Source: DSYU01 sp963827605 (GTDB lineage Bacteria; Chloroflexota; Anaerolineae; Anaerolineales; Anaerolineaceae). Taken from it: a stretch of DNA of 64,000 nt. The DNA lies in NCBI GenBank assembly GCA_963827605.1, contig CAWHBK010000002.1:744001-808000 (forward strand), in the 5' to 3' direction. Shown here one piece after another: positions 56,991-64,000 of the stretch; the first letter of the stretch is position 1, and every line of letters starts with the position of its first letter. The translations under genes were made by a program, and so were the position numbers. The notes under the pieces are model-generated. The model was not told the DNA's origin and made no database searches. It saw only the letters and a list, made by a program, of their open reading frames with translations.

Positions 56991-58493
56991 TCACAGGCCG
57001 TAAATTGCGCCGAATTTCCCCTCGAGATAGCGGATATAAGGTTGCGGATCAATTTTTGAACCGGTCGCCCGCTGGATCAACTCTTGCGGTTCAAACTTTG
57101 CCCCGCAGCGATGCACCTTCTCCCGCAGCCAGCCCAGCAGAGCGGAAAACGCTCCCTGTTCAATCTGGCTTTCAAGATCCGGGATGTCGCGCTGGATACC
57201 CTCCCAAAGCTGGACGGAGATAAGGTTGCCAAGCGCGTAGGTGGGGAAATAACCCAGCAGCCCGCTGGACCAGTGGACGTCTTGCAAAACACCCAGCGCA
57301 TCGTTGGGTGGTGTAAGGCCAAGATACTCTTGCACGCGCGTATTCCAGGCTTCCGGCAAATCCTTCACTGCCAGGCTGCCTTCCATCAGCGCGATCTCAA
57401 GCTCAAGGCGCAGCATGATGTGCAGGTTATAGGTTGCTTCATCGGCTTCCACGCGGACGAGAGAAGGCTGAACTTTGTTAATGCCGCGATAGAAAGTTTC
57501 AAGATTAATGTTGCCAAGCTGGGTCGGGAATGTTTCCTTTAAACGCGGGAAGAAATATTTCCAGAAGGGCAGCGAACGACCAACCAGGTTTTCCCATAGA
57601 CGGGACTGCGATTCGTGCAGCGCCATCGAAGCGCCGCCCGCCAGAGGTGAACGCCGCAGCCTGGGAGCCACGCCCTGTTCATACATCGCGTGGCCGGCCT
57701 CATGCATACTGCTGAAAAGCGATGAGGTGGGATACGCGGAGTCAAAGCGGGTGGTGATCCGCACATCATCGATGCTGAACTCAATGCTAAAAGGATGCGC
57801 CGAGCGGTCCTGCCGGCCGCGCTTCCAATCATAACCAAAGCGCGTGATCACCTCAACCCCGAAATCCCACTGTGCCTGTTCGGCAAACCCCTGGTGCAAG
57901 AAGCGGTCATCCACCTGTTGGCGCTGGCCGATTGCCTGGATCAGTGCTACCTGGCGCGGGCGCAAAGTGTTGAAGATTTGCTGCACCTCGGCTGTCTTCA
58001 TCCCGCGCTCGAAATCATCCAGCAGCGGGTCGTAGACGTGCGCATACGGGGCAAAAAAGCTGGCATACTCGCGCCGCAGATCAACGTTGCGTTCTAAAAA
58101 GGGTTGAAATATGGCAAAGTTGGATTCCTGGCGAGCGCGCGCCCAGGCTTCATGCGCCAAAACCGTCGCCCGGGTGCGTTCGACAACAAAACGTTCTGGC
58201 ACGCGCGCGCGCTTCTGAAACTCGCGCTGAGCAAAGCGCACCAGCCCGGCGGCATCCGATTCTGGATCCATCTCGCCCAGGTGACCGGCCAAATCTTCGA
58301 CCAGCCGGCCGGTTTCAGCGCTCGTCCAGCGCTGGTGGGCCAGGCGCGCAATCGTTGCCCGCTGGTAGCTGCGGTCTTCATCACCGCCCACGGGCATATA
58401 CGTCTGCTGGTCCCACTCCAGCAAGTTATTCACGTGCTCCAGATCATAAATTTCAGCCAGGATTTCCCGCAGCTGCTGAAGCCGTTCTTCCAT
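56991..58493 (-). CDS. Carboxypeptidase Taq (M32 metallocarboxypeptidase)
   Basis: A 500-residue zinc carboxypeptidase that removes C-terminal residues broadly. The zinc motif is HEAGHAMYEQG (HExxH), with the downstream family motifs HESQSRLWENLVGRS (HES/GQ) and IEFSIDDVRITTRF upstream. It starts with ILAEIYDLEHVNNLLEWDQQ (the DQ motif of M32). GGAAGA-like spacing before the ATG at 58493 is weak. It is followed by a lipoprotein gene and preceded by serA, all on the minus strand. Confidence 0.95.
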   Translation of the reverse strand: MEERLQQLREILAEIYDLEHVNNLLEWDQQTYMPVGGDEDRSYQRATIARLAHQRWTSAETGRLVEDLAGHLGEMDPESDAAGLVRFAQREFQKRARVPERFVVERTRATVLAHEAWARARQESNFAIFQPFLERNVDLRREYASFFAPYAHVYDPLLDDFERGMKTAEVQQIFNTLRPRQVALIQAIGQRQQVDDRFLHQGFAEQAQWDFGVEVITRFGYDWKRGRQDRSAHPFSIEFSIDDVRITTRFDSAYPTSSLFSSMHEAGHAMYEQGVAPRLRRSPLAGGASMALHESQSRLWENLVGRSLPFWKYFFPRLKETFPTQLGNINLETFYRGINKVQPSLVRVEADEATYNLHIMLRLELEIALMEGSLAVKDLPEAWNTRVQEYLGLTPPNDALGVLQDVHWSSGLLGYFPTYALGNLISVQLWEGIQRDIPDLESQIEQGAFSALLGWLREKVHRCGAKFEPQELIQRATGSKIDPQPYIRYLEGKFGAIYGL

Positions 58494-58543
58494 AGGTTTT
58501 TTCCTCAGGAACTATTCCTCAATTGGTTTGTAAGAAATCCTGC

Positions 58544-59485
58544 TCAGGCGACCCGCCAGTTCAGTTCTTCACCCCGCAGCGCCCGTAAAACCTCACTGGC
58601 AATATCATTGGCGGCGCGCTGCTGCGCTTCGACCGTCTGTGCGCCAACATGCGGCGTCCCAATCACGTGTGGATGGCACACCAGAGCCGTTGAACCGGGA
58701 GGTTCGGTGGTAAATACATCCAGCCCGGCCCCGGCGACCTTCCCTGAATTGAGTGCGTCCAGCAAAGCATTCTCGTCTACCACGCCCCCGCGGGCGGCAT
58801 CGACCAGGTAAACGCCGTCTTTCATCATCGCGAACTGCTCCGCGCCCAGCATCCCGCGTGTCTGCCCGGTAAGCGGTGTGTGCAGCGTAATAATATCCGA
58901 CTGCGCCAGTACTTCTTGCAGTGTCAGAGGCTCGCAGCCTTCCTGGCACATTTCCTCTGTTGGTCGCAGCGGGTCAAAAGCCACGATCCGCATATCAAAC
59001 GCCTGGGCGCGTTTTGCCACGGTCTGCCCAATGCGCCCGTAGCCAATAATCCCCAGCGTCTTTTTGTACAGTTCGGTACCTTCAAGCTCTTTCTTGAGCC
59101 ATTTGCCGTTCTTAATCGCCGTATCAGCACGCGGGATCTCGCGCACCAGCGCGAGCATCAGCCCCATAGCCAGTTCCGCCACCGCAACGGTCGTCGCCAG
59201 CGGCGAGTTGACCACCGTCACCTTGTGCTGTTTGGCGGCATTCAAGTCGATATTATCCACCCCGACGCCAGCCCGACCAACGGCTTTCAAATTCGAAGCC
59301 GCGTCCAATACGGCGGCCGTGACCTTGGTGCGCCCGCGTACAATTAGCGCATCATATTGACCGACAACCTTCAATAACTCCTCCGCCGTGATTCCAGAAC
59401 TGTCCACCACCTCGGAAGATTCACGCAGAATTGATTGGCCGTTCTCCTCCAGGCCATCTGTGAGCAAGACTTTCCAGGCTGCCAT
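58544..59485 (-). CDS. serA: D-3-phosphoglycerate dehydrogenase (short form)
   Basis: A 313-residue D-2-hydroxyacid dehydrogenase, first step of serine synthesis. NAD loop LGIIGYGRIGQTVAKRAQAF, substrate Arg in VNSPLATTVAVAELAMG region and DAARGGVVDENALLDAL, the Glu in DVFTTEPPG and the His in HVIGTPHVGAQT. It lacks the ACT regulatory domain of E. coli SerA (about 410 residues), matching the short type. Another hydroxyacid substrate cannot be ruled out. Confidence 0.88.
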   Translation of the reverse strand: MAAWKVLLTDGLEENGQSILRESSEVVDSSGITAEELLKVVGQYDALIVRGRTKVTAAVLDAASNLKAVGRAGVGVDNIDLNAAKQHKVTVVNSPLATTVAVAELAMGLMLALVREIPRADTAIKNGKWLKKELEGTELYKKTLGIIGYGRIGQTVAKRAQAFDMRIVAFDPLRPTEEMCQEGCEPLTLQEVLAQSDIITLHTPLTGQTRGMLGAEQFAMMKDGVYLVDAARGGVVDENALLDALNSGKVAGAGLDVFTTEPPGSTALVCHPHVIGTPHVGAQTVEAQQRAANDIASEVLRALRGEELNWRVA

Positions 59486-59686
59486 TCGAAGTCTCCTTTA
59501 AAAAAATGATTTCTAATCCGGCTACCATACCTTAGGTAGGGTGATTGTACCTTAATTCGCAAGTCAATGAGCAGTTAATTAGTCAACGTGTCTGGCCAGG
59601 CGCCGTTCCTTGCTCTTTTCGGGGGTTGGGGGAAGACCCTTCCCTCCGAGTGTATTTCAGATTTGGGGAAAATCCTCATCCCCCGT

Positions 59687-59728
59687 CCCCTTCTCCAAAA
59701 TCGCCAAAGCCCGATTTTGGAGAAGGGG
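59687..59728. repeat. Long perfect inverted repeat
   Basis: Perfect 17-bp arms (CCCCTTCTCCAAAATCG at 59687-59703 with its complement at 59712-59728) and an 8-base loop lie in the 326-base gap between serA and the next gene, flanked by CCCTTCCCTCCG-like repeats (near 59637 and 59755). No gene is seen in the gap. It looks like a REP/MITE-type palindrome. Confidence 0.7.
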
Positions 59729-59811
59729 TGCCTTTGAACCCTTTAGTAGGCATCCCCTTCCCTCCGCGCTGATTGACTGATTGACTACTCCCTTGTTACA
59801 ATCAACCCCGC

Positions 59812-60381
59812 ATGGAAAAACGCATAAATCCCCGCCTGTTAAAATCCGAACCGATGCGGCGCTGTACGCTGGGCGAGTGCCACGCAGCTTGCTGCTTGTA
59901 CGGCGTATGGGTCGACCGGCTGGAAGCGCAGGACATCCAGACCAATGCCGCGTTGATTATTCCCCATATGGAACCAGAGCACCGCGACCCGGACGACTGG
60001 TTCGATGGGCGTGAAGAGCCAGATGAGAATGCCATTTCTGGCTGGACCGTGCACAGTAATGTGCTGCCCGACCCGCAGCATTACGGCGAAACGGCCTGCA
60101 TTTTCCTGCGCAAGGATCACCTGTGCGCCCTGCAGGTTGCTGGCCAGGCCAACAATCTGCACCCCTGGCGCTTCAAACCCTTTTACTGCATCTTGCACCC
60201 GCTGGACCTGGATGAGCAAGGCCGCATCACGCTGGATGAAACCGGGCTGATGCTGTCAGAACCAGGCTCCTGCCTGCGACCATCCGACCGTCCCATACCC
60301 CTGGTCGAAACATTTGAACCAGAACTGCGCTATCTGCTGGGCGAGAAAGCTTACCGGCGTCTTCTGGAGAACCGGCAATAG
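59812..60381 (+). CDS. Cysteine-cluster protein (DUF3109-like)
   Basis: A 189-residue soluble protein. Conserved-looking cysteines at CTLGECHAACCLYG (residues 21-34), ACIFLRKDHLCALQ, FYCILHPLDL and PGSCLRP match the pattern of YkgJ/DUF3109 proteins, thought to bind a Zn or Fe-S centre. Function is unknown. The hydrolase gene starts 11 bases later with its own AGGAGG, so the two probably form an operon. Confidence 0.72.
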   Translation: MEKRINPRLLKSEPMRRCTLGECHAACCLYGVWVDRLEAQDIQTNAALIIPHMEPEHRDPDDWFDGREEPDENAISGWTVHSNVLPDPQHYGETACIFLRKDHLCALQVAGQANNLHPWRFKPFYCILHPLDLDEQGRITLDETGLMLSEPGSCLRPSDRPIPLVETFEPELRYLLGEKAYRRLLENRQ

Positions 60382-60391
60382 GAGGAGAGCC

Positions 60392-61363
60392 ATGCCAAAA
60401 CTAATCACGACCCTTGGGCCAAAACAGTCCGCCGATCTGGACATCATCCTGCCGCACGAGCACGTTTTTGTTGACCTGCGCACCTGGGACCAGCCCGGCT
60501 ACGGCGAAGCCCAGGCATCCGATGTGATCGCGTTGATGGCGCCCGAAATAAAAAAGGCCCAGTCCAGCGGCATTAGCGCGCTGGTCGACTGCGGCCCGGT
60601 TGGGGTTGGGCGGCGCGCGGATATCTTGAAGGCTGTTTCCCTGGCCACCGGTTTTCCGATCGTCGTGCCTACCGGCGTATACCGGGAGCCGTGGATCCCA
60701 CCCTGGGTCCATGCGGCCAGCGAGGAAGCCCTGCGCGACTGGATGCGCAGCGAGTTGGAGGATCAGATTGTAGACGATGATCGTCTACAGGACCCAGATC
60801 GTCTACAGGGAAAAGCTGGTCTCCAGACCGGCGTGCAGGCCGGGTTTATCAAGTTGAGCGCCGGCGACGATGGCATCACCGCCACGGAAACCAAAGTTCT
60901 GCGCGCTGCCGCCCGCGCCGCGGTCGCCACAAATGCGGTTATTGGCAGCCACACCATCCGCGGCCGGGTCGTTCGTGACCAGTTAAAGATCATCGAAGAT
61001 GCTGGTTATACCCCCACCCGTTTTATCTGGATCCACACACAGGCCGAGCCGGACTTTAACCTGCACCTGGAAATGGCCCGGCGCGGCGCCTGGCTGGAAT
61101 ACGATTCGATCGGCAGTCCGGAAAGCGATCCGCAGTTTATCCAATGGCTGCTGAAACTCCTGGAGGCCGGTTTTGGCGACCAGATTTTGCTCAGCCACGA
61201 CCGCGGCTGGTACGACCCCGCCCAACCGGGCGGCGGGCACCCCAAACCCTACACCTACCTGGTCGAAACCTTCCTGCCAAAACTGCGCGCGGCCGGTGTT
61301 CCAGACCAGACCATCAGCCGCATGGTCTGCGATAACCCCTTCCGCGCCTTCGCCCGTGACTAG
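60392..61363 (+). CDS. Phosphotriesterase-family hydrolase
   Basis: A 323-residue TIM-barrel metal hydrolase: the N-terminal metal motif LPHEHVFVDLR (HxH), the metal-bridging Lys in AGFIKLSAG, His residues in IGSHTIRG and WIHTQAEPD, and the Asp in LLSHDRGWYD near the C-terminus. The family includes lactonases (PLLs) and phosphotriesterases; natural substrates are often lactones. Residues 129-145 are a short low-complexity insert (DDDRLQDPDRLQGKAGLQT) encoded by a repeat, placed before the lysine strand. Confidence 0.9.
   Translation: MPKLITTLGPKQSADLDIILPHEHVFVDLRTWDQPGYGEAQASDVIALMAPEIKKAQSSGISALVDCGPVGVGRRADILKAVSLATGFPIVVPTGVYREPWIPPWVHAASEEALRDWMRSELEDQIVDDDRLQDPDRLQGKAGLQTGVQAGFIKLSAGDDGITATETKVLRAAARAAVATNAVIGSHTIRGRVVRDQLKIIEDAGYTPTRFIWIHTQAEPDFNLHLEMARRGAWLEYDSIGSPESDPQFIQWLLKLLEAGFGDQILLSHDRGWYDPAQPGGGHPKPYTYLVETFLPKLRAAGVPDQTISRMVCDNPFRAFARD
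60769..60810. repeat. Palindrome and tandem repeat inside the phosphotriesterase gene
   Basis: A 21-base palindrome (arms 60769-60778 and 60780-60789) overlaps a directly repeated GATCGTCTACAGG (60779-60791, 60797-60809; period 18). The reading frame stays open and encodes DRLQ twice. Confidence 0.75.
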
Positions 61364-61483
61364 AAATCACCCCCACCCGCGGCCAGGTTTTCTTCCTTAC
61401 GGTAAGGCGCGACCCTTGTGGTTGCCCGAGGTTAATCAGCACATCCCATTGGGCGTGCGTAAACCCCCGCTCTAGCGGAAACT

Positions 61484-62901
61484 CTATGCGTCCGGCACGG
61501 CCAGTCCTTCCGCCGCTTGCCGTTCTGCAACGCTATCCCTGCTGCACGCTGCCAGCACGGCTTCCAGCACCGGTAAAAAGCGCGGCAGCTGCCCGTGGGA
61601 AATTACCCAATCCCACAGCGGCTCGGCCTTCTTCCAGCCCCCGCTGTAGGCCAGGTGCCGCAGTTTACCGGATAAATCGGGCTTGGTCCAGGCCGCCTGG
61701 AAAATCGACTTCCAAGCGTAAAACGAGCGGTACGCCGATCCAGTACCCGGCTTCCAGCGCTTCAGCAGATCATCCGCGCCGGGTGGAAAACCGCGTGGCG
61801 CGTATCGTACTGGTCCCAATTGCTGGTAAAAATGCGCCCCTGTGCCTGCATCCGCTGGTGCAGCGCCGTGCCAGGATAGGGCGTCAGAATGTGGAAGGTT
61901 GCCGTTTCAATCCCTTGCGCTACCGCCCAGTCCACCGTGCGCTGGAAAACCGTTTCGTCATCATCATCCATTCCAAAGACAAAGCTGGCGTTTATCATGA
62001 TCCCCATCCCATGCAGGCGCCGGATGGCGCTTGCATAATCCAGGGACAGGTTGTGGCGTTTATGCTGCCCGGCCAGGTTGGCCGGGTTGAGCGTTTCGAA
62101 TCCGACAAACAGGCTGCGCAGCCCGCAGGCGGCTGCCTTTTCCAGCAGCCCTGGCTGCAGCACCGAGCGCACGGTCGCGGCTGCCTGCCACAACCGGCCC
62201 ATGCCCGCGCATCCCGTCCATCAAAGCCGCGGCGAAGTGCGGGTTGCCAAACAGGTGATCATCCAGGAAATACAGGTGCCGCCCGGGCAGGCTCTTCGAT
62301 TTCTGCCAGAGCTGCGTCCACCGCCAGTGTATAAAACGATTTGCCGCCCTGAAAGAAGGCGTCTTTATAGCAAAAATCACAGTGATGCGGGCAGCCGCGT
62401 GAGACCACCAGCGAGTTCGGCACCAGGTAACGGTCGCGGTCGAATAGATCGCGGCGCGGGCGCGGCAGGTTGTCCAGCGTGCGCGTGCTGGATTGGTACA
62501 CCTGCCCAGGGTGTCCCGCGCGGAAATCCGCCAGAAATGCCGGCCAGGTGTCCTCACCCGGCCCGGTAAAGATGGTATCGGCATGCCTGGCGGCCTCCGC
62601 CGGCAGCGCGGTGACGTGCAGGCCGCCCAGGCAGACATGCGCGCCTTTGCGCCGGTAGTGATCGGCCAGCGCATACGCTCGCCGGGCGGAGGTAATATAG
62701 ACCTCGATCGCCACCAGTTCCGGGTCATCGTCCAACCGCAGCGGCTGGACGTGCTCGTCTTCCAGGACGATCTCGTCCTCCGCGTCCAGGTATCCGGCCA
62801 GAGTCGCCAGCCCAAGCGGTGGGAAAAGCGCAGTATTTAATTGGACGGTAATACGGGCTCAGCGCCTCGGTCAGCGCTGGAAGAATGAATTTTACACGCA
62901 T
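61484..62901 (-). CDS. B12-binding-domain radical SAM protein; several frameshifts
   Basis: About 470 residues when joined. The N-terminal cobalamin-binding-type domain starts MRVKFILPALTEALSPYYRP and continues FPPLGLATLAGYLDAEDEIV and GLHVTALPAEAARHADTIFT. The radical SAM motif CPHHCDFC (CxxxCxxC) is in VVSRGCPHHCDFCYKDAFFQ, followed by FLDDHLFGNPHFAAAL and LFVGFETLNPANLAGQHKRH. Related enzymes methylate lipids or antibiotics, or edit hopanoids; the product cannot be told. AAGGA precedes the start at 62901. Frames change at about four points (near 62810, 62290, 62210, 61780). Confidence 0.85.
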
Positions 62902-63181
62902 ATTGGTAATCCTTGTAAGATTTGGCGTCCGCCCCACGCACCCCATACGCTTCCAGGCCAGGTTGACCCAAACCTGAGGTAACTATACTGCTTCCCGACT
63001 GGCGGGTCGAGTATTCAGGTGCGTTTGTTCGCGCACTTGAGTCCTTGCAAGCAGCATTGAAAAAGACAAGAATAAAAGAGAAGGCTTAGAAATATCCGTG
63101 TACATCCCGCAAATCCGTGTCCCTGAATCTTCTCTGGTCATTTACCTTGAAACTAATGTAAACTAAATATAGGAAATGCTT
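62902..63181. other. Intergenic region, no gene seen
   Basis: Divergent promoters are expected here for the radical SAM gene and the response regulator. TTGAAA with a TATAGG-like hexamer lies just before 63182 but with a short 15-base spacer. Nothing else stands out. Confidence 0.3.
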
Positions 63182-63913
63182 ATGCTCACCATCCTGCATG
63201 TCGAAGATAACGCTGCCCTGCGCCGGGCGCTGAAAACCGGACTGGAAGCAACCGGGGCCGTAAAGGTTATCGCCGAGGTCGCCAGCGGAGAAGATGCCCT
63301 GGCCATGCTCTTCTCGGAGCCTCCCGGCGCGGTGCTGATGGATGTGGCCCTGGCCGGGGAGATGAACGGCATCCAGGCCGCCGTATCCCTGCGCCGGGAA
63401 TACCCACGCCTGCCGGTGGTGTTCTATTCGATCCAGGATGATGAAGAGTATTACCGCGACTTCCTGCGCTCGGGTATCCTCAGTCACTACGCCTACGTGC
63501 GCAAGAGCAATTACCTGCTGCCGGAGAGCATCATCCCCTTGCTGCGCGATGCCGCCGCCGGGCGCGGTTTTATCGACCCCGAAATCGAAGCACGCGTGCA
63601 GGCCGTGCGCCATAAAGACGCCAATGACCCCTTGGCGCTGCTGGAGCCAAACGAGCAGGCTGTCATCCGCTTGCTGTCACTGGGCCTGACCAACGACCAG
63701 ATTGCCGCCCGCCTGGGGTATCACGACGCGCGCGCGGTAGCCCGCACCAACGGCCAGATTTACACTGCCTGGGGGTTGAACGACTCCACCACCGATGAAA
63801 AAGTCGCCCGCACGCGGGCCGCGCTAATCTACCAGCGCCGCGAGCTGATCGTCTGGAACGCGGATGGCATCCCGCAAACCTGCGGAACGGATGGGAAATG
63901 GCGAGCGTTGTGA
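63182..63913 (+). CDS. Response regulator with C-terminal LuxR-like helix-turn-helix
   Basis: A 243-residue two-component regulator. The receiver has ILHVEDNAALRRAL, a phospho-acceptor Asp in AVLMDVALAGEMNG and VVFYSIQDDEEYY (the usual switch Thr/Ser is the Ser). The C-terminal domain EPNEQAVIRLLSLGLTNDQI then AARLGYHDARAVARTNGQIY resembles the LuxR/NarL helix-turn-helix. AGGA lies nine bases before the ATG at 63182; an ATG six bases earlier is too close. It overlaps the next gene by four bases (GTGA). Confidence 0.85.
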   Translation: MLTILHVEDNAALRRALKTGLEATGAVKVIAEVASGEDALAMLFSEPPGAVLMDVALAGEMNGIQAAVSLRREYPRLPVVFYSIQDDEEYYRDFLRSGILSHYAYVRKSNYLLPESIIPLLRDAAAGRGFIDPEIEARVQAVRHKDANDPLALLEPNEQAVIRLLSLGLTNDQIAARLGYHDARAVARTNGQIYTAWGLNDSTTDEKVARTRAALIYQRRELIVWNADGIPQTCGTDGKWRAL

Positions 63914-64000
63914 CTGATTTCATCCTGCATTGGGCCGCCCTGACCATATCCTTCTTCATCACCATTTCCCTGCTCTGGCTGGGGTTAATGGTGCTGTTAG
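63910..64000 (+). CDS. Start of a membrane protein, probably the partner histidine kinase
   Basis: A GTG start overlapping the response-regulator stop opens a frame of 30 codons to the window edge. The visible part is one hydrophobic segment (FILHWAALTISFFITISLLW), typical of an N-terminal membrane helix. The kinase identity is inferred only from the tight coupling to the response regulator. Confidence 0.5.
   Translation, partial: MTDFILHWAALTISFFITISLLWLGLMVLL

Overview
The window looks like a chromosomal segment of a GC-rich, anaerobic bacterium, most likely a member of Chloroflexota (Anaerolineae-like). This is inferred from style, not from a marker gene. The hints are many lipoproteins with Thr/Pro-rich linkers, a giant SARP/NB-ARC/TPR regulator, Flp pilins with a TadG-like protein, YbbR/CdaR next to CdaA, a Ser/Thr kinase fused to a TolB-like propeller, carboxypeptidase Taq, and oxygen-sensitive glycyl radical and selenocysteine enzymes.

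Layout. 0-3.4 kb: end of a minus-strand sugar locus (lipoprotein start, lacZ). 3.6-10.6 kb: a secreted DUF11-like protein, a repeat-rich gap, a TadG-like pilus protein, an APH-type phosphotransferase, a BtrH-like protein with a small ORF beside it. 10.7-19.9 kb: SARP regulator, Gfo/Idh oxidoreductase, xylonate-dehydratase-type enzyme, TPR protein, two lipoproteins. 19.9-25.8 kb: a formate dehydrogenase operon whose catalytic subunit has an in-frame UGA at the selenocysteine position, followed by a classic bacterial SECIS hairpin. 25.9-28.3 kb: an osmoprotectant ABC transporter (two permeases and a binding protein, no ATPase). 28.6-35.1 kb: HIT protein, glycyl radical enzyme with its activase, GH4 glycosidase and galactokinase. 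35.1-39.7 kb: ABC exporter pair, alpha/beta hydrolase lipoprotein, SDR. 39.8-48.6 kb: tRNA-Lys, protein kinase, YgiT-type zinc finger, lepB, der, cdaR-cdaA-coaE (c-di-AMP synthesis plus CoA synthesis), tRNA-Phe. 48.7-55.9 kb: DUF348/G5/3D cell-wall protein, rsmA, dolichyl-phosphate-mannose-synthase-like GT2, a signalling cluster (response regulator with degenerate GGDEF, V4R protein, Roadblock protein), two tandem Flp pilins, and an L,D-transpeptidase. 55.9-64 kb: lipoprotein, carboxypeptidase Taq, serA, a cysteine-cluster protein, phosphotriesterase-like hydrolase, B12-binding radical SAM protein, response regulator and the start of a membrane protein.

An important caveat for any reader: at least a dozen genes, including the near-universal rsmA, are broken into overlapping frames. 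At most junctions I traced, removing one base restores the family sequence, so I treat these as sequence (consensus) errors and annotate each gene as one CDS rather than as a pseudogene.

Physiology suggested by the genes: anaerobic use of galactosides and other sugars, formate oxidation coupled to a membrane NrfD module, and surface pili under a Roadblock/V4R/response-regulator cluster.
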